Assembly: GCA_946406115.1 (NCBI GenBank)
Contig: OX291562.1
Location: 8,090,001-8,154,000 of the forward strand
Reading direction: 5' to 3'
Source of the DNA: Apoda limacodes
Taxonomy: Eukaryota; Arthropoda; Insecta; Lepidoptera; Limacodidae
DNA: 64,000 bases
Shown here: positions 61,801 to 64,000 of the stretch, piece by piece
How positions within the stretch are numbered: the stretch's first letter is position 1
Layout of the letters: each line of letters begins with the position of its first letter
The notes under the pieces: model-generated
The model's input: only the letters and a program-made list of their open reading frames with translations
Databases searched by the model: none
What the model was told of the DNA's origin: nothing
Translations under genes and position numbers: made by a program

Positions 61801-63814
61801 TCTAAGTTCGTAAGTAGTGGAGGATCGATAGGGGAGCAATGCAGGGAGCGCCTGTAATAGATGAGAGTGCCTCCGAGATTGGAGGCAGTTCTATCACTAC
61901 GGACTGTGCGATAATTCGCGATCGCGACGGTGCGGACAGCTGGCTTTAGGAACGTTTCCTGGATGAGGAAGACATCCGGTTTTTGGGACGAGAGGAATTG
62001 CGATAATTCCTCTCTTTGGTGTCGAAGACCGTTGGCGTTAAAATAGCCTAAGGAGACGGACCGGGGTTTTTTGCGCGCGGTTGTGCAATCCATTTTAGTT
62101 TTTAAGGTTTTGGGGCCACCCTGCGGAGGGCGGCGAAGAAGTCGCGATGCTTAGCCATGAAGCTGAGCATTTGATTGAGATCGGTGATCTGTACGTATTC
62201 GGCGTACACGATTTCAAAATAGGCTGGGTTGCAGGCCCAAGAAATCTCGGCGAGAATGCCGAACTGTTGCTTCTCGGCCGTCTGAGCGGCGTTGTGGGGC
62301 AGCGCGAGAGAGGGGCGCGGGGGGGCAAGGCGCGTTTGCGCGAGAGGTGTGGGAGCACTTTGCATAGGCGCTGGACGCGGGATGTCCCGGGACATAAGAG
62401 GGGCGGGGTAGGGAATACCCGTGACTGAGACGGGCCCAGGGAGAGCAGACAAAAGTTTGTCTGTCTCTTTAGATTTGGTTGCGTCAATTAGCGCTGGAGG
62501 ACGGCTCCAGGCGTTGACAGCAGGGAGGGGAGCAGGCACGAGCGGAACCTGTTGGCGGGGGGCGGGGGGGCGCGATTTAACCTGTTTGGGTTTACGCGAG
62601 TTCTGTTTGGGAGCTTTGGGGCACCCGCGGTAATTCGCAGGGTGGCCTTCGCTCCCACAGAGTACGCAAGCGACCGGGTCGGATGCGTTAACGCGATCGC
62701 GATCACAGTCCGGAGTGGCGTGATCGCGCAGACATTTCACGCAGCGCGGTCTGCGTCTGCGTTGCGCTGTGCGTGGCCATACAGCTGGCATCGGTGGCAT
62801 TGTCCTGGGTTCGACCGCTTGTGCGGAGTCTCGACCCGGACGCCCTTGAGGCTGCACACATCTTTAATATTAAAGATGGCTTTGCCCTCTTTGGTGAGGT
62901 CTAGCACTACGAATACATATCGTAGCACTCAGATCGGTTGCGGCCGTTGTACATACGATTTTAATATTAATATCAATTTTAAGACATATAGAGCCCTGAA
63001 TTAAGCCCTTTTGAAAATAAAAAGCTAAAAAAGAACTGTTAAATGTTTTTGCGCATTAAACGGTTAAAAAATATAAATCTTATTATAAAACTGTATGACG
63101 GTTAGCATAAGACACCTTTTTCTTTCCATTTAGATAGGGAATCCTAAAGGCAAGATGCCAGTGTATTGTCTACTGTACTACGCTGTGCTGCCGATTTCTA
63201 TCAAGCAATTTGAAATAGTTTTGAGTATACTTTACTTACACAGACAGTTACTTTCGCATTTATAATATTAGTATGGATTAATATATTATATACATATATT
63301 AAATATCTAAATTCCTTCACTCGATATTTGACACTTCACATGATGCGCCCCCTATTCTACATAAAAACAAAAAAAAAAAATTACATGTTTAACTTTGTTT
63401 TTAGTAGCTTATTTACTTATTTTTATTACCTAATAAGTGTTTCGGTACATATTGTATACTCTTTACCTGATTACCAAAGTATTGTATTATTACTTTAAAT
63501 AGAACTTCTTGCCAGCTCCTTTTTGGCAGAAATTAACATTGATGATACAAAAGTGTTCTTAGAAACCTATTTGAATAAATATTGTTTGTTTTGATTAAAT
63601 TCCTTCCTTAATGTTTTAACAAGTTGCTGGACTGTCACTGAGCTACTTACTAGTTGCATTGTCTAAAGCACATTTATCTGGTGGATTGGTTAAGTCGTCG
63701 AACCATCGTCTAACATACTGTTCATAAGTCATATTTTCTTGGTTCAATACAGCGATGAAGTCATCAAACCATGGTAAGTATATTGTCAGCCAATCACGTA
63801 TCTCTTGTTTTCCT
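27344..63814 (-). CDS. Mic60: MICOS complex subunit MIC60 (mitofilin), 14 exons, N-terminus outside window
   Basis: MIC60 is anchored in the inner mitochondrial membrane, faces the intermembrane space and holds crista junctions together. Exons (minus strand, 5' to 3'): 63651-63814, 56625-56767, 54265-54391, 53678-53832, 51908-52033, 50488-50560, 48641-48741, 40274-40384, 39733-39850, 39513-39650, 34083-34183, 31101-31202, 30281-30369, 27344-27521. Every junction is GT-AG and the phases agree, giving 1726 coding bases, about 574 residues. The middle (about residues 60-390) is charged and coiled-coil-like. The C-terminal mitofilin domain has GGPLFVYFLSWLQA, DTFELLQRARYWVDKGNF and WREEARSHIETKQAAEALIA. 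Full-length relatives are usually about 700 residues, so the targeting peptide and membrane span lie to the right. By eye it is more divergent than expected for MIC60, so a fast-evolving paralogue is possible. Confidence 0.92.
27754..27932. mobile_element. 179-bp MITE in the last MIC60 intron
   Basis: Left end ATCGTTCGCACGAGCGCTTT pairs with the reverse complement of the right end ATCGTTCGCACGAGCGTTTC; the match extends to about 29 bases with four differences. There is no coding capacity. Confidence 0.85.
28242..28470. mobile_element. Foldback element with about 85-bp arms
   Basis: The left arm from AACCGGCTTCAAAAAG (28254) to GAATTACAGTTTGAAGTT (about 28335) is mirrored by the right arm ending CTTTTCAAAGCCGGTT (28463). 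Shared words read on both strands are CTTATTTCCAAAAAT and TTACAGTTT(G/A)AAGTTG. The loop is about 45 bases. A and T runs on the two flanks are also complementary. As RNA it would form one long hairpin. Confidence 0.88.
28827..29360 (+). mobile_element. Element E2, copy 1 (microsatellite-bearing, non-coding)
   Basis: The left end is a palindrome AACTTCTCTAGAGAAGTT; near the right end CTCAAGAGAAGTT recurs. Inside are a (GT)n/(GTAT)n run at 28938-28990, TCGATACGCCACGTCATGAC, AAATCGGTCCAGCGGTTCG and AAAATGGCGGATCC. Copies: 55400-55939 (inverted, nearly complete) and 42546-42900 (shorter). There is no ORF. The class is unknown. Confidence 0.85.
29361..30280. other. MIC60 intron sequence, AT-rich, nothing recognised
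   Basis: No exon, repeat boundary or ORF of note between the E2 copy and the exon at 30281. Confidence 0.4.
30281..30369 (-). CDS. Mic60: MIC60 exon, penultimate
   Basis: It encodes TVELPKEEAENMPKNPSEDL and DTFELLQRA plus two bases of an arginine codon finished in the last exon. Acceptor TTGTTCTAG, donor GTAATG. The D-T-F-E-L-L motif matches the family's D-x-F-x-L-L before the final helices. Confidence 0.92.
31101..31202 (-). CDS. Mic60: MIC60 exon (mitofilin domain)
   Basis: 34 codons in phase 0: MEKCALQVALVDQDGGPLFV, then YFLSWLQAMLLSVQ. Acceptor TTTCTACAG, donor GTGTGT. The Y-F-L-S-W-L-Q stretch corresponds to the family's Y-F/L-L-S-Y-L-Q-S/A-L. Confidence 0.92.
31345..31562 (-). repeat. 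Dispersed repeat R3, inverted copy
   Basis: ACTAATATTATAAATACGAA at the left is the mirrored 3' end, with CTCGGAAAATTCAAAAGTTC and GCCGCTGGAAAAAGCTAGC at the right. It is more diverged than the copy at 33520-33781. Confidence 0.65.
32081..32580 (+). repeat. Dispersed repeat R1 (GGCCAAGTGCGAGTCGGACT ... TACGGAACCC)
   Basis: It starts AAAAATCGGCCAAGTGCGAG, includes GTTGTATGGGAGCCCCCAT, TATAGCGACAACAGAATTAC, GGTTCATGAGATACAGCCTG and a (GGAC)n microsatellite at 32497-32528, and ends GGGTACGGAACCC. A second copy at 42421-42937 is split by E2 and a scrap lies at 51000-51040. There is no ORF; it is a widespread lepidopteran non-autonomous family whose class I cannot fix. Confidence 0.85.
32911..33133. 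mobile_element. MITE, family shared with 52211-52430
   Basis: The left end GTGCGTTCCAAATCGC and the right end, reversed, GCTATGTTCCAAATCACGCC, share GTTCCAAATC. The interior GAACTGTCAAGTTGAATT-like and CACTGCCATA words recur at 52211-52430. It lies 20 bases from another MITE. Confidence 0.75.
33154..33349. mobile_element. 196-bp MITE with 29-bp terminal inverted repeats
   Basis: Left TAGCACGGACGCGAAGCA, right reversed TAGCACGAACGCGAAGCA, both continuing to AATTTCG. The flanking bases allow a TA target duplication, which would fit a Tc1/mariner-type source. The 60-codon ORF inside is not credible. Confidence 0.8.
33520..33781 (-). repeat. Dispersed repeat R3, inverted copy
   Basis: The mirrored tail TCCCACTAATTAATTTATG is at the left; then come GTCCTGGAATAAGACATAAC, AGCTACAGCTATAGC and GGGCGGGCGGAGCGGCTAGC. 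It is the counterpart of 14690-14985. Confidence 0.8.
33936..34057. mobile_element. 122-bp MITE beside a MIC60 splice donor
   Basis: Same family as 10092-10202, in opposite orientation: left TGCAACAAACTTTTCTGACC, right reversed TGGAACAAAGTTTGCTGACC. It ends 25 bases downstream of the donor of the exon at 34083-34183. Confidence 0.85.
34083..34183 (-). CDS. Mic60: MIC60 exon (mitofilin domain)
   Basis: After completing an aspartate codon it encodes NDSMAQAVLNSIPKSVKEKG and VVPESVVRDHYRR. Acceptor TTTCATTAACAG, donor GTAAGG. It matches the family's A-V-L-x-x-I-P followed by R/K-G-V. Confidence 0.92.
34200..34865. other. MIC60 intron, nothing recognised
   Basis: Contains a (GTCT)n run near 34716-34732; the ORF at 34231-34485 has no motif. 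Confidence 0.4.
35338..35492. repeat. Degenerate tandem repeat in the BEL/Pao 5' region, about 30 bp x 5
   Basis: Repeats of the form AG-TT(C/T)-AAG-(G/A)AGCGTTTACAC-TACT-TGCC, for example AGAAGCGTTTACACTACTTG and AATGAGCGTTTACACCTACT. It probably lies inside the 5' LTR. Confidence 0.7.
35600..37377 (+). pseudogene. BEL/Pao gag and protease remnant
   Basis: Gag begins near 35605 with KKRGAIKAKFTRHEQFL (the DUF1759-type start), continues through a frameshift near 35890 into LPTISVLKFDGSYGSWLQFR (35809-36246) and, after a stop at 36244 and a stop near 36342, the ORF 36397-36684. Zinc knuckles read CLNCLRVGHNAKKC and CRICKKRHNTLLH (about 36750-36850). The aspartic protease keeps LLDSGSSSCFIT (about 36970-37006) followed by a stop. 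A later segment DILIGAELFWNLL marks the protease end. Several lesions make it non-functional. Confidence 0.9.
37480..38696 (+). pseudogene. BEL/Pao integrase and C-terminal domain remnant
   Basis: The N-terminal zinc-binding part has EEEHRKSMHAGPQLV and CVVCTRWSN. After a frame change at about 37685 the ORF 37687-38100 holds the catalytic core with SGVDYAGPI (first aspartate) and YCDNGTNFVG (second aspartate). A stop at 38098 and a frame change separate it from 38155-38697, which has GLWEAGVKS (third acidic residue region) and the DUF5641-like end, for example LKWLLGRVIEVHPGQDG and RPRSRLCILPI. The gap before 37480 is where RT and RNase H should be. Confidence 0.9.
38835..39512. other. MIC60 intron beyond the BEL/Pao element
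   Basis: The 94-codon ORF at 38959-39243 has no recognisable motif. Sequence resembling the left flank (ACAGTTTTTGTT) occurs at 38854-38865, compatible with a target duplication lying beyond a truncated LTR. Confidence 0.45.
39513..39650 (-). CDS. Mic60: MIC60 exon (start of mitofilin domain)
   Basis: After completing an alanine codon it encodes HMKAEDEVRLAQDLWAAGSS and LLAATKKGDPYVNV, then KELKAIKKIS. It matches the family's A-x-x-L-W-x-A/S-C/x-x-x-L region. Acceptor TGACTGTTAG, donor GTTAGT. Confidence 0.93.
39733..39850 (-). CDS. Mic60: MIC60 exon (coiled coil)
   Basis: It encodes AESIATAMTKEKLAAETEQY and IELENMQTMLKQIEDKLE, a heptad-like helix. Acceptor TTTTGCATCAG; the donor is GTAAAA after 39733. 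Confidence 0.92.
39901..40171 (-). mobile_element. tRNA-derived SINE, inverted, near full length
   Basis: Same family as 10393-10669. On the minus strand: head CGGCTCCGCGGCTTTG, B box AGTTCGATCCC, body TGTCTGGTATCTATAAT and GTTTGGGAGTTGATG, and tail (ATTT)n at 39901-39925. It lies 50 bases from a MIC60 exon. Confidence 0.88.
40274..40384 (-). CDS. Mic60: MIC60 exon (coiled coil)
   Basis: 37 codons, phase 0: LRAQKDRNNNDLKDALQQL, then AAKLEEKSMKALEEKEKE. Acceptor ATTATTTTACAG, donor GTTTGA. Confidence 0.92.
40436..40680. repeat. Degenerate tandem repeat, about 45-67 bp units
   Basis: Units share GTAGAAGACGA(C/T)ACATCCGAG, then ATTAATATC(C/A)GAAAAA, at about 40445, 40512, 40575 and 40620. Located 50 bases upstream (gene sense) of a MIC60 exon. 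Confidence 0.75.
40681..41409. other. MIC60 intron, nothing recognised
   Basis: Some GC-richer stretches (for example near 41160-41290, with GCGCTGCCCGTCC) may be repeat remnants; no coding signal. Confidence 0.35.
41410..41640 (+). mobile_element. LINE 3' end, family shared with 18935-19170
   Basis: TAATGGAAAGTGTCCTTCTA, ACTGTAAGAGAAAGGGAGAA, TTCTTGCCAGTTCTTCTCAG and TAAGTGCTCAATTATTG. It is the mirror of the copy at 18935; the tail is on the right. Confidence 0.75.
41858..41866. promoter_or_regulatory. CRE-like site TGACGTCAT
   Basis: A full cAMP-response/ATF palindrome in a GC-richer block 120 bases upstream of the THAP exon. A matching site occurs inverted at 44073-44081. Functional use is inference. 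Confidence 0.4.
41986..42077 (+). CDS. THAP zinc-finger first exon (orphan)
   Basis: From ATG the frame reads MNKYCLVPKC, TNTTIKTPRKLFFCVPNATL, then a donor GTATGT. The C-x4-C start, the basic-aromatic spacing and the x-VPN segment fit the first half of a THAP DNA-binding domain (C2CH); the W and CxxH half would be in a second exon, which I did not find. THAP domains occur in P-element-like transposases and in host regulators. It is antisense to MIC60 inside its intron, so a transposon-derived remnant is most likely. Confidence 0.55.
42421..42545 (+). repeat. Repeat R1, second copy, left part
   Basis: AAAACCGGCCAAGTGCGATT, GGTTTCGTACCATTATC and TGTTGTATGGGAGCCCACC. It breaks at 42545 where E2 is inserted; the right end of R1 resumes at about 42901 (CCCGTTTTTACCCTTTGG, TACGGAACCC). 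Confidence 0.85.
42546..42900 (+). mobile_element. Element E2, copy nested in R1
   Basis: It begins AACTTCTCTTGAGAGAAGTT and contains (GTGT/GTAT)n, TCGATATACCACGTCATGTC and CTGTCCAGCGGTTG in the same order as 28827-29360. It is shorter than the other copies at its right end. Confidence 0.8.
42901..42937 (+). repeat. Repeat R1, second copy, right part
   Basis: Contains CCCGTTTTTACCCTTTGG and TACGGAACCCTAAAAA, the normal R1 terminus, separated from its left part by E2. Confidence 0.75.
42938..43990. other. MIC60 intron, no gene recognised
   Basis: AT-rich apart from a G-rich block at 43351-43372. No coding exon seen. Confidence 0.4.
43351..43372 (+). other. Potential G-quadruplex
   Basis: Four G-runs (GGG, GGGGG, GGGGGG, GGG) separated by one to three bases (GGGAGAGGGGGAGGGG followed by GGAGGG), matching the G3+N1-7 rule. 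A C6 run 15 bases downstream could compete by pairing. Confidence 0.7.
44060..44280 (-). repeat. CRE-bearing block, inverted relative to 41700-41870
   Basis: On the minus strand it reads CAATGAGGATCAGTAC ... then, about 190 bases on, GTGTGACGTCATCCTACTTG. The block at 41695-41870 reads TAATGAGGATCAACGAGG ... GCGTGACGTCATCTTACTC in the plus sense. The two could be ends of one 2.6-kb element or two copies of one promoter-like repeat. Confidence 0.45.
44282..45236. other. MIC60 intron, no gene recognised
   Basis: There is an imperfect inverted repeat between AAATAAGATATACATTGCG (about 44819) and CGCAATGTACATCTTATTTC (about 44878). ORFs at 44341-44622 and 44876-45067 show no motif. Confidence 0.45.
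45242..45374. repeat. Tandem repeat, 44-45-bp unit, 3 copies
   Basis: Units starting GATGTTCCAGATATATTTGG at 45242, 45287 and 45331, differing by one base deletion and the last few bases. Confidence 0.92.
45740..46050 (+). repeat. Dispersed repeat R2, copy without the SINE
   Basis: TTACTGGGAACCGAGATT, AACAACGCCATCTATTGTCA, GTAGCTTTAGTGTTGC, AATGAAACCTAGCTAGATCG and CGATTTATCGCCCTCG, ending near ATATCTATATATCGATGG. It shows the empty SINE site. A mirrored scrap of the end is at about 48430-48475. Confidence 0.8.
46605..47818 (+). pseudogene. Jockey-clade LINE, internally deleted copy (endonuclease part plus 3' end)
   Basis: Same family as 59270-62930, opposite strand. It starts inside the endonuclease (EASVCRLAMTGH), keeps GDLNCKHRRWN, LLKNVRLSFRSIEALDELDS (46865-47074) and the linker TKTRFNDLHCRVRTAVAKLS (47189-47473). 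It then jumps to the 3' region with GAGTGCCGGGGCGCTTTTCG and TAACGGGGAACTCCCCTCCT, and ends in a poly-A run at 47809-47817. The whole RT is missing. Confidence 0.9.
47819..48640. other. MIC60 intron, little recognised
   Basis: A mirrored scrap of R2 (TACATCGATGGAAAAAAG on the minus strand) near 48430-48475; otherwise nothing. Confidence 0.4.
48641..48741 (-). CDS. Mic60: MIC60 exon
   Basis: After completing an alanine codon it encodes LPSAPEKLKTRDKDISTTIT and AQTAQMKKHVEDM. Acceptor TATTTTTACAG, donor GTTAGT. Confidence 0.9.
49340..49585 (-). mobile_element. 3' end of the 1-2575 LINE family, inverted
   Basis: Plus strand: TACCACTTAGGTGTCAAAC, GCGGTCCGCCTGATAGTAAG, CGCGCGTTGTCGACCCTTC, GCAGAGAGCTCATTCCACAA and GCGTTCGCGGAAGGAAG. 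On the minus strand it encodes the LWNELSAKV-like tail. 5'-truncated. Confidence 0.85.
49586..50487. other. MIC60 intron, nothing recognised
   Basis: No exon or clear repeat seen. Confidence 0.35.
50488..50560 (-). CDS. Mic60: MIC60 exon (short)
   Basis: 24 codons plus one base: IKMYETELDEASAKLTEKI, then NRAVD. Acceptor CTTTTACAG, donor GTATGT. Confidence 0.9.
50561..51907. other. MIC60 intron with repeat scraps and a SINE-like element
   Basis: An R1 scrap (CAAGTGCGAATCGGACTCGC) at about 51000-51040, a GTTCGCGGGGTCAGCTAGTT repeat end at about 51150-51178, and the SINE-like 51231-51500. Confidence 0.5.
51231..51500 (+). mobile_element. tRNA-derived SINE-like element, second family
   Basis: The head GATGGTGGCCTAGTGGCCTC (A-box-like TGGCCTAGTGG) and GGCGTTCGTGCCC (B-box-like) are spaced as in a tRNA, followed by a body with AAAGACGAAGGTGACAC. 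It differs from the 10393 family. The end is not clear. Confidence 0.5.
51908..52033 (-). CDS. Mic60: MIC60 exon
   Basis: 42 codons, phase 0: VLSMMSKFKEENETMFPGLN, then FFGDPDLYLFHAFRT. Acceptor AATTATAG, donor GTAAGT. It corresponds to the family segment around 'P...LNALIAHAHRR'. Confidence 0.9.
52211..52430. mobile_element. MITE, family shared with 32911-33133
   Basis: TTAGGGTGCGTTCTCAATC at the left; AACTGTCAAGTTGAATTG, ACACTGCCATA and ACTCCTGTCAGTGTAAAAAA inside. The right terminus appears truncated after TTTACCGGGCGGGG. Confidence 0.7.
52431..53248. other. MIC60 intron, nothing recognised
   Basis: No exon, clear repeat or ORF of note. Confidence 0.35.
53249..53611. mobile_element. Tandem 126-bp repeat framed by 28-bp inverted repeats
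   Basis: Left ACTTGCACTGTGCTCTAAGT (53249-53276) and right, reversed, ACTTGCACTGTGCCCTAAGT (53584-53611) match at 27 of 28 bases. Between them TTGCAATC(C/T)AATGTTTAGT starts at 53299, 53425 and 53551, giving two full 126-bp units and a partial third. There is no ORF. It is in a MIC60 intron, 66 bases from the exon at 53678. Confidence 0.9.
53678..53832 (-). CDS. Mic60: MIC60 exon
   Basis: After completing a glutamate codon it encodes EMATHFDCGEDKSKMATLEL, ISECLNRIKRSAIEFEWEKD and TLDNYWQK. Acceptor TGTCTGCAG, donor GTAATA. Confidence 0.9.
54265..54391 (-). CDS. Mic60: MIC60 exon
   Basis: 42 codons plus one base: IVEDSTSVSNVDCLEKLKEV, then RDKQIKSLVKRAKGAKAKI. Acceptor ATATTTTAG, donor GTGAGT. 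Strongly basic second half. Confidence 0.9.
54392..55399. other. MIC60 intron, nothing recognised
   Basis: AT-rich with short direct repeats (TAGGTA words near 54400-54550); no exon seen. Confidence 0.35.
55400..55939 (-). mobile_element. Element E2, copy 3, with expanded (AC)n
   Basis: Mirror of 28827-29360: GGTTCGTCAGCAAGTACCGT at the left, GTCCGCCATTTTGAATT, CGAACCGCTGGACCGATTT, GTCATGACGTGGCGTATCG, then an (AC)n run at about 55743-55825 and AACTTCTTAAGAGAAGTT at the right end. The two copies match closely base by base outside the microsatellite. Confidence 0.9.
55743..55825. repeat. (AC)n microsatellite inside E2
   Basis: About 80 bases of AC with one GC-AC interruption near the right end. 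In the sister copy at 28938-28990 the same site has a shorter GT/GTAT run. Confidence 0.95.
55940..56624. other. MIC60 intron, nothing recognised
   Basis: A GC-richer section at about 56500-56590 (CGGACTTTGCGATGCGTGC) may be a repeat remnant; no exon. Confidence 0.35.
56625..56767 (-). CDS. Mic60: MIC60 exon
   Basis: After completing a lysine codon it encodes LPCGVESPPPDASPDNICEL, ENCCKDLAASAIANYAAAKE and SCAHYNQ. Acceptor TTTTTTTTAG, donor GTAGAG. The alanine-rich helix corresponds to the family segment just before the coiled coil. Confidence 0.9.
56826..56975 (+). repeat. 5S-rRNA-like repeat, single unit
   Basis: AAGTTAAGCTACGTCAGGCG, TGTCAGTACCTGGATCGGTG and ACCGCCTAGTGGCACA match the 5S internal control region, preceded by CTCAGTCGCATTCGTC and followed by GAAGACACGTTAAACCGTCG. 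That following block is typical of a lepidopteran 5S-derived repeat. Only the 3' half of 5S is present. Confidence 0.7.
57602..59001 (+). pseudogene. PiggyBac-type transposase (DDE_Tnp_1_7), broken
   Basis: The ORF opens before 57623 and gives SPLDYFNSYFSEDIIELMIE, DFLAITLNMGLVKMSRYRDY and YLHFADN. After a stop at 58019 the same frame continues with SVDEMMVPYKGTRAG (first catalytic D), IYDFAPYGGED, VYFDNFLTYLELIQHL (second D), a stop at 58460, then VVKWLDNKAVTLASS (third D). A frameshift near 58565 leads to YNAHMGGVDLAGMLIALYRS and RRWYMAIFSLTLDICVNDW, then a stop at 58786. The cysteine-rich tail shows only GRCKYCKN before a further stop. No TTAA-flanked termini were found. A possible short leader exon (MASRAPISSPPK then GTAAAT) starts at 57234. 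Confidence 0.92.
59377..60060 (-). pseudogene. Jockey ORF2, RT thumb and C-terminal part
   Basis: It starts right after the deletion with GEWFRKWRRIEVNPDKSSAV, then TKYLGVTMDSRLNFHAHTK, RLYPMIGKYSKMSFRSKVNL, IRPILAYASVVFA and LQNRFLRAASGASWYVRNAD. After that comes an arginine-proline-rich tail (VPGRFSPPLNRNRTR) that is probably 3' UTR read-through. It is out of frame with the upstream RT because of the deletion at about 60060. Confidence 0.88.
60057..60983 (-). pseudogene. Jockey ORF2, reverse transcriptase N-terminal half lacking FADD
   Basis: It contains DLRPRKTPDADGISNDILKR, SSYRPISLLKTLGKLYERLL, FDVAKAFDKVWHNGL (motif A, first catalytic aspartate) and EAGVPQGSVLAPILY (motif B). It then ends at NDIPKTISP and a stop at 60057. 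The next expected motif, F-A-D-D (motif C), is deleted together with roughly 35-40 residues. The frame is the same as the endonuclease ORF, separated only by the stop at 60984-60986. Confidence 0.92.
60984..62093 (-). pseudogene. Jockey ORF2, endonuclease domain
   Basis: From ATG at 62093: SLGYFNANGLRHQREELSQF, PDVFLIQETFLKPAV (metal-binding E), NLGGTLIYYRRSLHC, AGDLFCKHRLWNS (usually GDLNxKH, here D-L-F), LLKNVRLSFRSIELLDELDS and DSDHRPVLL (SDH catalytic motif). The linker RSLMTERNAARRARDRA follows. It ends in TAA where the sister copy at 47370 has a leucine codon. The start is about 8 bases after the ORF1 stop. Confidence 0.92.
62102..62930 (-). pseudogene. Jockey ORF1 (gag-like, CCHC zinc knuckles), 5'-truncated and frameshifted
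   Basis: 62737-62928 carries FVVLDLTKEGKAIFNIKDVC, GVRVETPHKR and QCHRCQLYGHAQRN, the PRE_C2HC domain and first knuckle. A frameshift near 62755 leads into PRCVKCLRDHATPDC and CVLCGSEGHPANYRGCPKAP (second and third knuckles), then a proline- and lysine-rich region and an end NPAYFEIVYAEYVQ, MLSFMAKHRDFFAALRRV. The protein would bind element RNA. Confidence 0.9.
62931..63650. other. MIC60 intron, repeat scraps only
   Basis: An R3-like end (TTTCGCATTTATAATATTAG) at 63250-63272 and a CR1-like LINE 3' tail at 63500-63600 (CTTCTTGCCAGCTCC, AAGTGTTCTTAGAAACC, TTTGAATAAATATTG). Confidence 0.5.
63651..63814 (-). CDS. Mic60: MIC60 exon, most N-terminal in the window
   Basis: After one base it encodes GKQEIRDWLTIYLPWFDDFI, AVLNQENMTYEQYVRRWFDD and LTNPPDKCALDNAT. 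Acceptor TACCTTTACAG, donor GTAAGT. In MIC60 this kind of segment follows the membrane span, so exons for the targeting peptide and membrane segment should lie beyond the right edge. Confidence 0.85.
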
Positions 63815-64000
63815 CTGTAAAGGTAAAAACGCATGTCTGTAGGTAACTACTATGAACTATGATGTGCTAGAACTACCAATATTAAAATTATGGCTCGCAC
63901 CTGGATATTCTACAAGCCTTTATTTTCCTTTTTGTTTAACTTCATTCCTTTTTTGAGTACCTTCAGTAAAGGGATTTTCCCCTTTTTAGAGGAGTCTGGC

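Larger units (their letters stand above)
59270..62930 (-). mobile_element. Jockey-clade LINE, 5'-truncated, two ORFs, defective
   Basis: The poly-A side is at 59270-59277 (a T-run on the plus strand) and the element is cut at the 5' end inside ORF1 near 62930. It is GC-richer than its surroundings and antiparallel to the copy at 46605-47818. ORF1 and ORF2 are described separately. It lies in the MIC60 intron between exons 56625-56767 and 63651-63814, in the same orientation as the gene. Confidence 0.92.

Noticed and set aside
1..64000. A bacterial-type defence system, operon or integrated virus
   Set aside because: All recognisable proteins are two intron-containing host genes or retro/DNA transposons, plus one orphan THAP exon. 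The only retrovirus-like element is a BEL/Pao retrotransposon in which no envelope gene was seen.

Overview
The window looks like a piece of a moth or butterfly (Lepidoptera) nuclear genome. The evidence is AT-rich DNA crowded with transposon families typical of Lepidoptera, GT-AG introns of several kb, and two host genes that are recognisable only exon by exon. I cannot name the species. There is no prokaryotic architecture, no operon, no CRISPR array and no standard tRNA or rRNA gene.

Host genes. (1) Positions 27344-63814, minus strand, carry the last 14 coding exons of MIC60/mitofilin, the inner-membrane organiser of the MICOS complex. All 14 exons have usable GT-AG sites and their phases join without a break to give about 574 residues ending at a stop. 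The N-terminal targeting and membrane part lies beyond the right edge. (2) Positions 5745-15727, minus strand, carry exons 1-4 of a CYP4-clan cytochrome P450 (closest to lepidopteran CYP340-like proteins, by eye). The I-helix, K-helix and haem-cysteine exons are not seen and would lie left of the window if the gene is intact. P450 exon 1 occurs twice (15577-15727 and 20735-20885), identical in its 151 coding bases but in diverged surroundings.

Layout. 1-5430: non-LTR retrotransposon fragments of three kinds. 5745-16880: P450 exons, MITE-like elements, a SINE with a clear target duplication, an internally deleted RTE-type LINE, and copy A of a duplicated first-exon block that includes three 5S-rRNA-like units. 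17075-19795: jockey and CR1-like remnants and a SINE. 19832-22460: copy B of the P450 first-exon block, with a LINE 3' end inserted. 22798-23583: a very regular 104/105-bp tandem array organised as 209-bp dimers. 25767-26912: a nested inverted-repeat element. 27011-27199: a mariner-like scrap. 27344-64000: MIC60, whose introns hold several MITEs, a defective BEL/Pao LTR retrotransposon with nearly identical LTR pieces (34866-38834), a THAP-domain exon with a CRE-rich flank, two opposite copies of one jockey family (46605-47818 and 59270-62930), a piggyBac transposase pseudogene (57602-59001), a microsatellite-bearing element in three copies (one nested in another repeat), and a tandem repeat framed by 28-bp inverted repeats (53249-53611).

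How parts relate. The two host genes lie on the same strand with MIC60 upstream of the P450. Nearly everything else is mobile DNA. No transposase or reverse transcriptase here is intact, so the copies seen are immobile or depend on enzymes encoded elsewhere. The most interesting leads are the selectively conserved duplicate P450 first exon, the jockey copy lacking its FADD motif, the TIR-framed tandem repeat, the 25.8-26.9 kb nested inverted repeat with an exon-like ORF, and the 5S-like trimers.
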